Positions 22,946 through 31,717 of a DNA stretch of 64,000 nucleotides are shown here, in pieces. Origin of the DNA: Stappia indica (GTDB lineage Bacteria > Pseudomonadota > Alphaproteobacteria > Rhizobiales > Stappiaceae); the NCBI RefSeq assembly GCF_009789575.1, contig NZ_CP046908.1, positions 4,307,001 to 4,371,000 of the forward strand, in the 5' to 3' direction. The position numbers and the translations under genes were made by a program. The notes under the pieces are model-generated. The model was not told the origin of the DNA and did not search any database. It worked only from the letters and a program-made list of their open reading frames with translations. Position 1 is the first letter of the stretch; each line of letters begins with the position of its first letter.

Positions 22946-23845
22946 TCAGGTGCACTCCACGAGTGCTTGCGGGATATGCGCGAGAAAGGCGTCGTCGACA
23001 TCGCTTCGCACGTGCCGCGACGACGTGATCAGTGCGATTTCGAGATCGATCCGCGGGACGAACGGCCGGATGGTCGTTCTGCTCTGGTCCGCGGAGCGGG
23101 CGGAAACGGAATCCAGCAGCGCAACGCCCAGCCCCTGCGACACGAAGGCCGCGCAGGACAGGGCATGCTGCATTTCGCCGACGATGCGCGGGGCGATCTG
23201 CCTTTGCGCGAAGACCTCGTTGATCTGCGGCCGGATGGCGCCGCTGCGCCCCAGGACGTAGAGACTGATTCCGTCGAGATCCTCAGGGATGATCCGGGGC
23301 CGCTCGGCCAGCGGATGATCGGCTGGCAGCAGGCAGACGGTTTCGACCTCATGGCGCGACAGGACGTTCAACTCCCGCTCCCACCTGCCGGGCATGCAGA
23401 TGCCGAGGTCGTGCTCGCCGCGGGAGACCTGTTCGGCGATGGCGCGCGAGGTATCGGAATGCAGGCTGATGGCGAGGTCCGGAATGTCGACGGACACGCG
23501 CGCCACCAGCTTTGCGGCGAAGCTGTAGGAGAGGAACGGCGGCACCGCCAGCCGATAGGGCTCCAGCGCAAACCGCCGGATCCGCCGCGCCGCTTCCTCG
23601 ACGAAATCGAGGCCGAGAAAGACGCGGTCCACCTCTCCGATGAGGCGCCGGGCGGCAGCCGTCGGCAAAAGCCGCGGCCCGATCCGCTCGAACAGCTTGA
23701 GGTCCAGCGTCTCTTCCAGGTCGGAGATCAGCCTGCTGACGGCGGGCTGGGAAATCGACATCTGCTCCGCCGCGATGGTCATCGTGCGGTTGGTCATGAT
23801 CAGGCGGAACGCCTGGACCTGTCTCAGGGTGATGCGCGCGGCCAT
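22946..23845 (-). CDS. LysR-family transcriptional regulator
   Basis: A 299-residue regulator. The N-terminal winged helix-turn-helix (ITLRQVQAFRLI, AAEQMSISQPAVSRLISDLE) is followed by a periplasmic-binding-protein-like effector domain (about 90-295). It is divergent from the TRAP gene at 23980 across 134 bp, so it probably controls that operon in response to the imported compound or a product. It is the first chromosomal gene after the element's right end. Confidence 0.93.
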   Translation of the reverse strand: MAARITLRQVQAFRLIMTNRTMTIAAEQMSISQPAVSRLISDLEETLDLKLFERIGPRLLPTAAARRLIGEVDRVFLGLDFVEEAARRIRRFALEPYRLAVPPFLSYSFAAKLVARVSVDIPDLAISLHSDTSRAIAEQVSRGEHDLGICMPGRWERELNVLSRHEVETVCLLPADHPLAERPRIIPEDLDGISLYVLGRSGAIRPQINEVFAQRQIAPRIVGEMQHALSCAAFVSQGLGVALLDSVSARSADQSRTTIRPFVPRIDLEIALITSSRHVRSDVDDAFLAHIPQALVECT

Positions 23846-23861
23846 GGCTGTCCTGGCGAGG

Positions 23862-23909
23862 ATAATATCAGGTTATGATAGCATCGATTATTGAGATTAG
23901 AAATTATCA
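23862..23909. promoter_or_regulatory. AT-rich LysR/TRAP divergent control region
   Basis: Arms GATAAT (23862-23867) and ATTATC (23904-23909) flank an AT-rich core between the divergent LysR and dctP-like genes. The layout suits a LysR activator site overlapping both promoters. No exact T-N11-A site is claimed. Confidence 0.3.
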
Positions 23910-23979
23910 TTGAACCTCGGCAGATTAGGCAGATCAGAACCCGGCACGATGAGCCGGCGCAGCTTCTGGCAGGGAGATA

Positions 23980-24969
23980 ATGATGAAACGATACGCCATG
24001 TCCGCGCTTGCAGGCGCCATGATCGCCGTCCTTTCGGGAGGAGCCGAGGCCCAGACGCTCCGTCTTTCCACCCAGGGAAATGCCCCGCATCCCTGGCTCG
24101 ATGCCGCCGAGGTCCTGAAGGCCGAGGTCGAGCAGGCGACGGAAGGCCGCGTGAAGATCGACATTCATCCCGGCGGCGTGCTCGGCAACGATGCGACCGC
24201 ACTGGACGAGATGCGGATGGGCACCATCGACCTGCTGATCGGCGGCACCCAGGAGGCGACGCCCTTCTTCCCGCAGTTCCAGCTGTTCAGCATCAGCTAC
24301 CTGTTCCCGGACGAGAAGGTGTTCCGAACCGCCATGGACCCGTCGGGTCCGGTGACGGACTACTACCGGCAGGTCTATCGCGATGCCGACAACGGCCTGA
24401 CCCTCCTGGCGCTGACCGGCGGCGGCATCCGCAATCTCAGCAATAACATCAAGCCCGTCGAAACCCTGGAAGACCTCAGCGGCATGAAGCTGCGCGTGCC
24501 GGGATCGCGCATGGACGCGCAGATGTGGGAAACCTCGGGTGCGCAGCCGATCTCGCTGCCCTTCACCGAGCTCTACACCGCCCTGCAGACCGGGGTGGCG
24601 AATGCCTTCGAGAGCTCGATCAGCGCCTATGTCGGAGCCAAGCTCTTCGAGGTTGCGCCCTACCATTCCAAGACCCAGCACCAGTTCATGGTCAGCCACA
24701 TCACCATGAGCCGCTTCGCCTTCGACCGCCTGTCGGCCGAGGATCAGGAGATCTTCCTCAAGGCAGCGGCCAAGGCCTCGGCGACCGGCATCGACCGGGG
24801 CATCGAGTATGACGCCTCGCTGCTGGAGCCGCTGATCGCCTCGGGCAAGGTCACGGTGACGGAGGTCGACAAGACGCCGTTCATCGAGATCATCCGCCCG
24901 CTGCACGACCAGGTCGCCGCGGAAATCGGCGCCACCGACGTCCTGCAGATCATCCGCGACATCAAGTGA
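23980..24969 (+). CDS. TRAP transporter substrate-binding protein (DctP family), system 1
   Basis: A 329-residue periplasmic binding protein. A signal peptide (residues 1-24, ending GAEA) precedes the DctP fold. The conserved arginine that usually grips the substrate carboxylate lies in GMKLRVPGS (about residue 171), followed by the family segment QPISLPFTELYTALQTGVANAFE. The ligand is a small organic acid, not predictable further. AGGGAG precedes the ATG at 23980; 23983 is an equal alternative. It heads an operon with the permeases and an opine-type dehydrogenase. Confidence 0.94.
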   Translation: MMKRYAMSALAGAMIAVLSGGAEAQTLRLSTQGNAPHPWLDAAEVLKAEVEQATEGRVKIDIHPGGVLGNDATALDEMRMGTIDLLIGGTQEATPFFPQFQLFSISYLFPDEKVFRTAMDPSGPVTDYYRQVYRDADNGLTLLALTGGGIRNLSNNIKPVETLEDLSGMKLRVPGSRMDAQMWETSGAQPISLPFTELYTALQTGVANAFESSISAYVGAKLFEVAPYHSKTQHQFMVSHITMSRFAFDRLSAEDQEIFLKAAAKASATGIDRGIEYDASLLEPLIASGKVTVTEVDKTPFIEIIRPLHDQVAAEIGATDVLQIIRDIK

Positions 24970-24975
24970 CTTTCC

Positions 24976-25008
24976 GGAGCCGGCCCCGGTGCGTCCGGGG
25001 CCGGCTCC
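24976..25008 (+). other. Intercistronic hairpin between dctP-like and dctQ-like genes
   Basis: A perfect 14-bp GC-rich stem (GGAGCCGGCCCCGG with CCGGGGCCGGCTCC) and a 5-base loop TGCGT. No T-run follows, so it is unlikely to stop transcription. It probably protects the upstream message, giving more binding protein than permease. Confidence 0.75.
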
Positions 25009-25025
25009 CTGATGGGAGGCAGCTT

Positions 25026-25520
25026 ATGCTGACGAGATTCAATGCCCGGCTGGAGCGATTTTTCTATCTGGTCGGCGGCGCCTTCTTCCTGGCGTTCATC
25101 CTGTGCGTGCTGTTCCAGATCGTTGCGCGCAACACCACGCTGGGGACCTTCGTCTGGACGGACGAGGTGGCAATGTTCTGCTTCGTCTGGACCGTCTTCC
25201 TGGGAGCGGCGGTCGGATACCGGCGCGGCGTGCACTACGTGGTCGAGGTGCTGCCCGGCAGCTTCGTGCGCACCAACACGGCCCTGACCCTTCTGGCGCT
25301 GGTCCTGTGCCTTCCCGTGATCTGGGTGCTGACCGTCAACGGCTGGACCTATGCCGAGATGAGCTGGCGCCGCTTCTCGTTCTCGCTGGGCTTTCCGATG
25401 TTCTACCAGAATGCGGCCGTCGCCGTGTCGGGCGCGGCCATGGCGCTCTTCTCGGTCGAATTGATCGCGACCACCGCATGCCGCCTGTTCGGCAACCGGC
25501 AAGCTAAGGTGCAGGGATGA
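25026..25520 (+). CDS. TRAP transporter small permease (DctQ family), system 1
   Basis: A 164-residue inner-membrane protein with four predicted transmembrane helices (FFYLVGGAFFLAFILCVLF; a second near FCFVWTVFLGAAVGY; a third TLLALVLCLPVIWVL; a fourth near AVAVSGAAMALFS). DctQ supports the large permease during sodium-driven uptake. TGGGAGGCAGCTT precedes the ATG at 25026, so the longer in-frame form from 24966 is rejected. Its stop overlaps the dctM-like start (ATGA). Confidence 0.93.
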   Translation: MLTRFNARLERFFYLVGGAFFLAFILCVLFQIVARNTTLGTFVWTDEVAMFCFVWTVFLGAAVGYRRGVHYVVEVLPGSFVRTNTALTLLALVLCLPVIWVLTVNGWTYAEMSWRRFSFSLGFPMFYQNAAVAVSGAAMALFSVELIATTACRLFGNRQAKVQG

Positions 25521-26815
25521 TGCCTATCGTTACGCTGATCGCAGGATTTCTGTTTCTGATCCTCCTGCGCGTTCCGATCGCCTTCGCCATCGCGCTGGCA
25601 TCGCTGGTTACGGTCGTCCAGCTGGGCCTTCCCGCGACATCGGTCGTCAACCAGATGGTCTCCAACATCAACTCCTTCGCGCTGCTTGCGGTGCCGTTCT
25701 TCCTGCTGCTCGGCCGGCTGATGAACGACAGCGGCATCACCGACCGGCTGATGACCTTCGCGCAGTCGATGGTCGGCCACATCAAGGGCGGGCTCGGCCA
25801 TATCAACGTCCTGGTCAGCATGATGTTCGCCAGCATGTCCGGATCGGCGGCCGCAGATACGGCGAGCGTCGGCGCGATCATGATCCCGGCGATGAAGAAG
25901 GCCGGTTATCCCGCGCCCTTCGCCGTCGCCCTGACGGCGACCTCCTCGACGCTGGGCGTGATCATCCCGCCCTCGATCCTGTTCGTGATCTACGGCGCCT
26001 TCGGCAATGTCTCCATCGCCGGGCTGTTTCTTGCCGGCGTGCTGCCGGGCCTGCTCATCGGCTTCGGGCAGATGGCGTACACCTATTACGTCGCCCGGCG
26101 CTACGGGGTCGCCAACACGCCCTACATGCCGTGGACGGCGCGCAAGGAGAGCGCGCGGCGTGCCGCACCGGCCCTGCTCATTCCCCTGATCATCCTCGGC
26201 GGCATCATCTCGGGCTTCTTCACCGCGACCGAGGCCTCGGCCATCGCCGCGCTGGTCGGCCTGGTGCTGGCGGTCGTCGTCTATCGCACCGTGCGGCCTG
26301 CGGCCCTGTTCGACATCCTGGCCTCGACCGTCGTCGCCTATGCCCTGCCGATGTTCGCGGTCGCGGCCGCAGGCATCATGGGCTGGCTGATCGCCTATCT
26401 GGGCGTCGCCCGCGAGGTCGCGACGTTCATCACCTCGATCTCGGACACGCAGACGGGCGTCATGCTGCTGCTGATGGCCTTCTGCCTGATCGTGGGCACC
26501 GTGCTCAGCCCGATGACGGCGGTCATCATCTTCCTGCCGATCATCAAGGAGCTGGGCGTTCTCGCGCAGATCCCGGACATCCATCTGGCGCTGGTCGTCT
26601 GCCTGTCGCTGGCGATCGGTCTGACGACGCCGCCCTACGGGATCTGCCTGCTGATCGCCGCGCAGATCGGCGAGGTCGACATGCCGCGCGCCTTTCTGGC
26701 CGTGCTGCCGATCATCGCGATCACGGTCGGGATCATCCTGATGGTCATCCTGCTGCCGGGGGTCTTCCTGTACCTGCCCGCGACCTTCTTCCCCGAGGCC
26801 TTCCCGGCCTCCTGA
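25517..26815 (+). CDS. TRAP transporter large permease (DctM family), system 1
   Basis: A 432-residue inner-membrane protein with about 12 hydrophobic segments. It forms the sodium-coupled transport core. Family landmarks are AVPFFLLLGRLMNDSGI, FASMSGSAAADTASVGAIM, TLGVIIPPSILFVIYG and the C-terminal TTPPYGICLLIAAQIG. Translation is coupled to dctQ by a 4-base overlap. The stop is 30 bp before the dehydrogenase gene, so that enzyme probably acts on the imported compound. Confidence 0.95.
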   Translation: MMPIVTLIAGFLFLILLRVPIAFAIALASLVTVVQLGLPATSVVNQMVSNINSFALLAVPFFLLLGRLMNDSGITDRLMTFAQSMVGHIKGGLGHINVLVSMMFASMSGSAAADTASVGAIMIPAMKKAGYPAPFAVALTATSSTLGVIIPPSILFVIYGAFGNVSIAGLFLAGVLPGLLIGFGQMAYTYYVARRYGVANTPYMPWTARKESARRAAPALLIPLIILGGIISGFFTATEASAIAALVGLVLAVVVYRTVRPAALFDILASTVVAYALPMFAVAAAGIMGWLIAYLGVAREVATFITSISDTQTGVMLLLMAFCLIVGTVLSPMTAVIIFLPIIKELGVLAQIPDIHLALVVCLSLAIGLTTPPYGICLLIAAQIGEVDMPRAFLAVLPIIAITVGIILMVILLPGVFLYLPATFFPEAFPAS

Positions 26816-26845
26816 CGGCGCGCCTGCCCAACCCGAGGAAAAACA

Positions 26846-27880
26846 ATGAAGATTACCGTGATCGGCGGCGGCCCCGTCGGTTTGACCTACTGCGCGCTTC
26901 TCCAGCAGGGCGGCCACTCGGTCGAACTGTGGTCGCAAACCCACCCGAACGGACTGAGCCAGCGTTTCGACGGCGCGTTTTCCGGCGATCATGCGATCTC
27001 CGGTGCCGGCAGCCTCGAGGATGCGGTGCGCGGCGCCGACGTCATCGTGTTGGCGCGCTGCGCGCAGGGCATGCAGGACGTGCTGGACCGTCTGGCACCG
27101 ATCCTCGATGGCCAGGCGGTCATCTTCAGCGCCGCACTGTCCTTCGGGTCGATCTATCTGGCGCATGCCCTGGAGCGTTCGAAGACCCGCGCCGGCATCG
27201 TGTCATGGTCCACCACAGTGGCGACCGCACAGCGCAAGGACGGGGCGATCCGCGTCGGCACGGTGCGCGATGTGATCGACATGGCGGTGTCCGGGGCGAT
27301 GCCCGCGGAGGATGGCCTGCGCCTGTGTCAGGCGCTGTTCGGCGACCGCTTCCGCCTCAAGGAGAGCCCGGCGCTCATCGGCATGAGCAACCTCAACCCG
27401 CCGATCCACCTGGCGAATTCGCTCGCCAACCTGACCCGGATCGAACAGGGCGAGGACTGGGAGAACTACCAGTGCATCACCCCCGTCGTCGGGCGCATGA
27501 TCGAGGCGCTGGACACCGAGCGCCTGGCGCTGGCCGGCCGCTTCGGGTTCGAGGTGCGCGACGTCTTCGACCACTACATGATGACCTTCCCCGGCATCCG
27601 GCGCGGCAGCGTGTCGGAAATGGCCCGCCAGGTCTATGAGCGGGCGCCCGGCACCATGGGCCCCCGCAGCCTGGAGACGCGCTACATCACCGAAGACGTG
27701 CCCTTCGGCCTGATCCCGCTCTGCGAGCTGGGCCGGCGTTGCGGTGTGCCGATGCCCTTGCACGAGGCCGCCATCGCGACGCTCTCCGCCTATCTGGGGC
27801 GCGATTTCCGGGCGCAGAACGGGATGCTGGAAACGGTGGTCGCCGAACTGCAGGGCCGTCTCCAGGCGTCTACCGCGTGA
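26846..27880 (+). CDS. NAD/NADP octopine/nopaline (opine) dehydrogenase family protein
   Basis: A 344-residue dehydrogenase. The N-terminal Rossmann motif GGGPVGLTYCALL (residues 7-19) binds NAD(P). The C-terminal half carries NLNPPIHLANSLANL and DVFDHYMMTFPGI, as in opine dehydrogenases, with the catalytic histidine in the position after NPPI. Such enzymes interconvert opines (N-carboxyalkyl amino acids) with an amino acid and a 2-oxo acid. Being last in a TRAP operon suggests breakdown of an imported opine-like substrate. AGGAAAAACA precedes the ATG. Its 3' end overlaps the converging LysR gene by 11 bases. Confidence 0.87.
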   Translation: MKITVIGGGPVGLTYCALLQQGGHSVELWSQTHPNGLSQRFDGAFSGDHAISGAGSLEDAVRGADVIVLARCAQGMQDVLDRLAPILDGQAVIFSAALSFGSIYLAHALERSKTRAGIVSWSTTVATAQRKDGAIRVGTVRDVIDMAVSGAMPAEDGLRLCQALFGDRFRLKESPALIGMSNLNPPIHLANSLANLTRIEQGEDWENYQCITPVVGRMIEALDTERLALAGRFGFEVRDVFDHYMMTFPGIRRGSVSEMARQVYERAPGTMGPRSLETRYITEDVPFGLIPLCELGRRCGVPMPLHEAAIATLSAYLGRDFRAQNGMLETVVAELQGRLQASTA

Positions 27881-28790
27881 ACAGGCGGTTGACGTTCTCG
27901 ACCTGATCGCGAACGACGTCCTGGAACACCTTGGAAAAAAGTTCGCCCCCGCGGCTGCGGCCAATGGCCGGAAAGATCGCCGAGAAGCGGAATTCGATCG
28001 CGGGGGTGAACGGCCTGACGGCAATCTTTTGCAGGTCGACGCCGATGACGGAAAAGATATCGGCGATCGAAATGCCGAGCCCGGCCGACACGTAGCTGGG
28101 CACGGTGTTGGAATAGAGCGTCTGCGCGGTCCTGCCCGGCTGGACGCCCGCGGCCTCCATCTCGGCCTCGATCTGCATCCGCAACAGGCTGCTGACACCG
28201 AGCGAGATGAAGGGCTGGCCGTCCAGGTCGGCGACCGAGATCACCTCCCGCTGCGCCAGCGGGTGCGCCTTCGGAAGCAGGCAGATCGCGGTGGAGACGG
28301 GCATCTCGATATGGTCGACATCGGTCCGCTCGGGCGGGACGCGGCCGAGCCCGATGGAAAACTCGCTGCGCTGCAGGGCATCGAGGATATGCACCGAGTT
28401 GTCCGAGTGGATGAAGAAATCCATGTCCGGCCCCTTCTGGCGATACCGGCGGATCGCTTCGGGCAGGGCGCCGGACGACAGGGTCGACATGGCGGCGATG
28501 CGCAGCCGCCCCTCGGACTTTTCGCGCATCTCCCGCGCGCTCTCGCGAACGCGCTCCATCGCCTCGAAATACTTCTCGACCTCTCGAAACAGCGCGACCG
28601 CCTCCGGCGTCGGGCGCACGCTCGACCATTTGCGGATGAACAGCGTCAGTCCGAGATCGGCCTCGAGATCGCGCACCAGGCGGGTCACCGCAGGCTGGGT
28701 GATGTTCAGGATGCGGCCCGCGGCCGTCATGCTGCCGCTGATCATGACGGCGCGAAACGCCAGCATCTGGCGATGGTTCAGGGAGCGCAA
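27870..28790 (-). CDS. LysR-family transcriptional regulator
   Basis: A 306-residue regulator with the N-terminal helix-turn-helix (LNHRQMLAFRAVMISGS, MTAAGRILNITQPAVTRLVR) and a ligand-binding domain containing SVADLDGQPFISLG. It is divergent from the D-glutamate cyclase-like gene at 28959 and convergent with the dehydrogenase. It most likely controls the second TRAP operon. Confidence 0.93.
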   Translation of the reverse strand: MRSLNHRQMLAFRAVMISGSMTAAGRILNITQPAVTRLVRDLEADLGLTLFIRKWSSVRPTPEAVALFREVEKYFEAMERVRESAREMREKSEGRLRIAAMSTLSSGALPEAIRRYRQKGPDMDFFIHSDNSVHILDALQRSEFSIGLGRVPPERTDVDHIEMPVSTAICLLPKAHPLAQREVISVADLDGQPFISLGVSSLLRMQIEAEMEAAGVQPGRTAQTLYSNTVPSYVSAGLGISIADIFSVIGVDLQKIAVRPFTPAIEFRFSAIFPAIGRSRGGELFSKVFQDVVRDQVENVNRLFTR

Positions 28791-28874
28791 GGCCTCATTC
28801 CCTCCCGTGCGAATCTACCCGCTCCAGGCAAACATGACAGATCGAGAGTGGGGATGAGCATAACTTTATCTGAT

Positions 28875-28899
28875 GGCGTATTCGATAATTCGATTCGCC
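28875..28899. promoter_or_regulatory. Quasi-palindrome in the LysR / cyclase-like divergent region
   Basis: A 25-base imperfect palindrome beginning GGCG and ending CGCC, with ATTCGAT repeated directly inside (28880 and 28888). It lies 85 bp upstream of the divergent LysR start and 60 bp upstream of the cyclase-like start. Plausible LysR binding site. Confidence 0.33.
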
Positions 28900-28958
28900 A
28901 ATCGACGGCACGGCTTCCTACGATCTGCGGCATTCCGAGACCCGAGAAGGAGCCGAGC

Positions 28959-30005
28959 GTGCCGGACATCATTGGTGAATATGTCGATCGTCTGATCACC
29001 GTCGAGATGCGCAACCGGGGCATGAATCACAATATCATCGCTCCGATCTATGACGAGGCGCGGCGCGAGGGCGGCGGCCGCCCCATCACCGCCCGTGCAG
29101 CCGAGGCGCTGGTGGATCGGGTCGGCGAAGGCGATGTGGTGCTGATCGTGACGGGCGCGGGCTATATGCCCGAAGTGCCGCATGGCGAAAGCGACGGGCC
29201 TCCGGGTGCCGTCTCGCTGGCGCGGGCGCTGTATTGGGGCCTCAAGGCCGTCCCGGTCTACGTCTCCGAAGTGTGTCACGCTCCCCCGATCAAGGCCTCG
29301 TCCGAGGCCGCCGGCATCATGATCCGCGATTACGAGCTGGCGACGGGCCGCCGCATGGGCGCCGCCCAGGTCACCGCTCCGGAGGAGCAGGGCGACATCG
29401 ACCAGTGGGCGAGGGACCTGCTCGACCGGACGCAGCCCAAGGCGATCATCGCCATCGAGCGGCTCGGCCCGAACGAGAACGGCATCGTCCACTATTCGAC
29501 CGGCGTTGCGCCGAAGAACTGCGTGAACCTCGGTCCCCTGTTCGACCAGGCGGCGGAACGCGGCGTCCTCAGCATCGGCGTCGGCGACAACGGCAACGAG
29601 ATCGGCTTCGGCCGCATCCATTCCTTCATGCAGGACTTCCACCCCTACGGCCGCGAGACGCAGACCGACAAGCCCGGCGGCGCGATCACGGTGACGGCCA
29701 CCGACATCTTCCTGCCGGCCTCGATTTCCAACTGGGGCGCCTACGGCATCTCCGCGATGCTGGGCTTCCTGTTGAAGGACAAGGAGCTGGTCCAGGATCC
29801 GGAGACGGAAAAGCGCATCATCCGCGCCTGCCTGGATGCCGGCGGCTGGGAGATGCGCTACTGCACCTCGCGCTTCATCGTCGATGGGGCGGAAGGCGAA
29901 AGCTCCATGGCCATCGTGCAGCTGCTGCGCGACATGGTCCGCGTGAACATCGCGCAGCCCGACCGCGGGTTGTCGCACGGCAAGATGAAAGAGGCGGCGC
30001 GATAA
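28959..30005 (+). CDS. D-glutamate cyclase-like protein (DUF4392 family)
   Basis: About 348 residues, matching the DUF4392 / C-terminal domain of D-glutamate cyclase, the enzyme that turns D-glutamate into 5-oxo-D-proline in mammals. Landmarks are VVLIVTGAGYMPEVPHGESD, PPGAVSLARAL, IAIERLGPNENGIVHYSTG and IGVGDNGNEIGFGRI. The GTG start at 28959 has AAGGAG 8 bases upstream; an in-frame ATG at 28854 would add an unconserved leader. It leads a TRAP operon, suggesting that the substrate or product is imported. The exact reaction here is inferred from family membership. Confidence 0.83.
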   Translation: MPDIIGEYVDRLITVEMRNRGMNHNIIAPIYDEARREGGGRPITARAAEALVDRVGEGDVVLIVTGAGYMPEVPHGESDGPPGAVSLARALYWGLKAVPVYVSEVCHAPPIKASSEAAGIMIRDYELATGRRMGAAQVTAPEEQGDIDQWARDLLDRTQPKAIIAIERLGPNENGIVHYSTGVAPKNCVNLGPLFDQAAERGVLSIGVGDNGNEIGFGRIHSFMQDFHPYGRETQTDKPGGAITVTATDIFLPASISNWGAYGISAMLGFLLKDKELVQDPETEKRIIRACLDAGGWEMRYCTSRFIVDGAEGESSMAIVQLLRDMVRVNIAQPDRGLSHGKMKEAAR

Positions 30006-30023
30006 AGCCGCCCGACCCCGCAC

Positions 30024-30049
30024 GGCCCTGCCGGAACAATGGCAGGGCC
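30024..30049 (+). other. Intercistronic hairpin before the second dctP-like gene
   Basis: GGCCCTGCC and GGCAGGGCC pair as a perfect 9-bp stem with an 8-base loop. No T-run follows. It sits between the cyclase-like gene and the binding-protein gene and may stabilise a processed message. Confidence 0.6.
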
Positions 30050-30076
30050 GGCCCCACCCGACAGAGAGGAACTTCC

Positions 30077-31159
30077 ATGAACACTCTTGCGAAACTGCTC
30101 GGCGCCACGGCGCTGGCATGCCTGCTTCCCATGGTCGCCGCGGCTCAGGACCTGCCGCAGACCAAGCTTTCGGTCATCGGCTCGCCGGTCAACTCGCCGA
30201 ACTGGACCAACGTGCTGCAGCCGTTCTGGAACGAGACGGTTCCGGCCGACAGCAACGGCCGCGTCACGGCAAATGCGGTCAGCATGACCGACCTCGGCGC
30301 CAAGGGCCCGGAGCTGATGCGCCTTGCCGCCTCTGGCGTTGCAGACATCGTCGCGGGCAGCACGACCCTGATTTCCGGCGAGTTGCCGGAGAACGACTCC
30401 ATCGATCTGGCTGGCCTCGCCCAGGATATCGACACGCTGCAGCAGATCATCGACGCTTATCGCCCGACGCTGGAAGAGCGCTACCGCGACCGCCTCGGCG
30501 TCGTCCCGCTCGGCTTCTGGCCGACCGGCGCGCAGGTCCTGTGGTGCGCGACCCCGGTCGAAGGCCTCGACGATCTGGCCGGCAAGAAGGTCCGCGTGTT
30601 CTCCACCACCACCTCGTCGCTGACCGCGGCGCTGGGCGCCACGCCCGTCACCATGGCCTTCAACGAGGTGGTGCCGGCCATGCAGCGCGGCGTCATCGAC
30701 TGCGCGTTCACCGGCTCGAACTCGGGCAACAACGCGAAATGGACGGACGTCTCCACGCATCTGGTCGATCTGACCGTCGGCTGGGGCGTCAACTTCATCG
30801 TCGCCAATTCCAAGACCTGGGATGCGCTGGACCCGGCCGTTCAGACCTTCCTGCGCGAGGAGGTGCGCACCAAGCTGGAGCCCGCGGGCTGGGAGATGGC
30901 CCGCGTCGCGACGCAGCAGGGCATCTGGTGTTCGGTCGGCGACGACCGCTGCGAGCCTGAGGCGACCGCGCCGCGCAACCTGACGAAAGCCGGCCTGAAG
31001 CTGGTCGAGCTGACCGAGGCCGAGAGCGCCCGTCTTCGCGAGATCGTCGCCGAGCACGTCATGCCCGAGTTCACCCAGGCTTGCGGCGCGGACTGCGTCA
31101 CCCGCTGGAACGAGACGGTCGGCAAGGTTCTGGACATCCAGCTGACAACGGCGAGGTGA
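30077..31159 (+). CDS. TRAP transporter substrate-binding protein (DctP family), system 2
   Basis: A 360-residue periplasmic binding protein. The signal peptide is residues 1-24 (MVAAAQ). The DctP arginine is in GKKVRVFSTTT, followed by TPVTMAFNEVVPAMQRGVIDCAF. Unusually for the family it has about six cysteines in the mature protein (VLWCATP, IDCAF, IWCSVGDDRCEP, ACGADC), which may form disulfides in the periplasm. AGAGAGGAAC precedes the ATG. The ligand is unknown; some DctP proteins bind pyroglutamate, which would suit the cyclase-like neighbour. Confidence 0.9.
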   Translation: MNTLAKLLGATALACLLPMVAAAQDLPQTKLSVIGSPVNSPNWTNVLQPFWNETVPADSNGRVTANAVSMTDLGAKGPELMRLAASGVADIVAGSTTLISGELPENDSIDLAGLAQDIDTLQQIIDAYRPTLEERYRDRLGVVPLGFWPTGAQVLWCATPVEGLDDLAGKKVRVFSTTTSSLTAALGATPVTMAFNEVVPAMQRGVIDCAFTGSNSGNNAKWTDVSTHLVDLTVGWGVNFIVANSKTWDALDPAVQTFLREEVRTKLEPAGWEMARVATQQGIWCSVGDDRCEPEATAPRNLTKAGLKLVELTEAESARLREIVAEHVMPEFTQACGADCVTRWNETVGKVLDIQLTTAR

Positions 31160-31716
31160 TCAGCTTGGCCGATCCCCTGATCTCTCGCAAGCTGGCGCGA
31201 CTGGCCCGGTTTGCCGCCATCGGCAGCGGATTGCTGCTGCTGGGGGCGGCCGGCCTGATGACGGTGGAAATCCTGTCGCGCCGCCTCTTTCACTTCGGCC
31301 TCATCGGCGTCGACGAACTGGCGGGCTACGCCTTCGCCATCGCCATGGCCTGGGGCTTTGCCCAGGCCCTGTTCATGCGGGCGCATATCCGCGTGGACCT
31401 CGTCTATCTGCAGTTGCCGGCCGGGGTGCAGCGGTTTCTGGACGTCGTGGCCCTCGGGGCATTCACCGGGATCATCGGCATCCTCGTCACCCATGCTTGG
31501 GGCACGCTGGCGGAATCCCTGCGTCTCGGGGCACGCGCCAGCACGCCGCTGGCAACGCCCCTGTGGATCCCGCAGGCGCTCTGGCTGGCGGGGCTGATCT
31601 TCTTCCTGATCTGCCTTGCGGGATTGCTGTTCGATCTCGTGCGTGCGCTTGCCCGCGGCGATCAGGCCCAGGCGGCCGAGCTGGGCGCCTCGGAATCGGC
31701 ATTGCGGAGGCGGTGA
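31156..31716 (+). CDS. TRAP transporter small permease (DctQ family), system 2
   Basis: A 186-residue protein with about four hydrophobic helices (AAIGSGLLLLGAAGLMTVEI; GYAFAIAMAWGFAQALFM; VALGAFTGIIGILVTHAW; ALWLAGLIFFLICLAGLL). The GTG start at 31156 overlaps the stop of the binding-protein gene (GTGA); TTG at 31165 is the alternative. It is followed at once by the large permease gene. Confidence 0.9.
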   Translation: MISLADPLISRKLARLARFAAIGSGLLLLGAAGLMTVEILSRRLFHFGLIGVDELAGYAFAIAMAWGFAQALFMRAHIRVDLVYLQLPAGVQRFLDVVALGAFTGIIGILVTHAWGTLAESLRLGARASTPLATPLWIPQALWLAGLIFFLICLAGLLFDLVRALARGDQAQAAELGASESALRRR

Positions 31717-31717
31717 G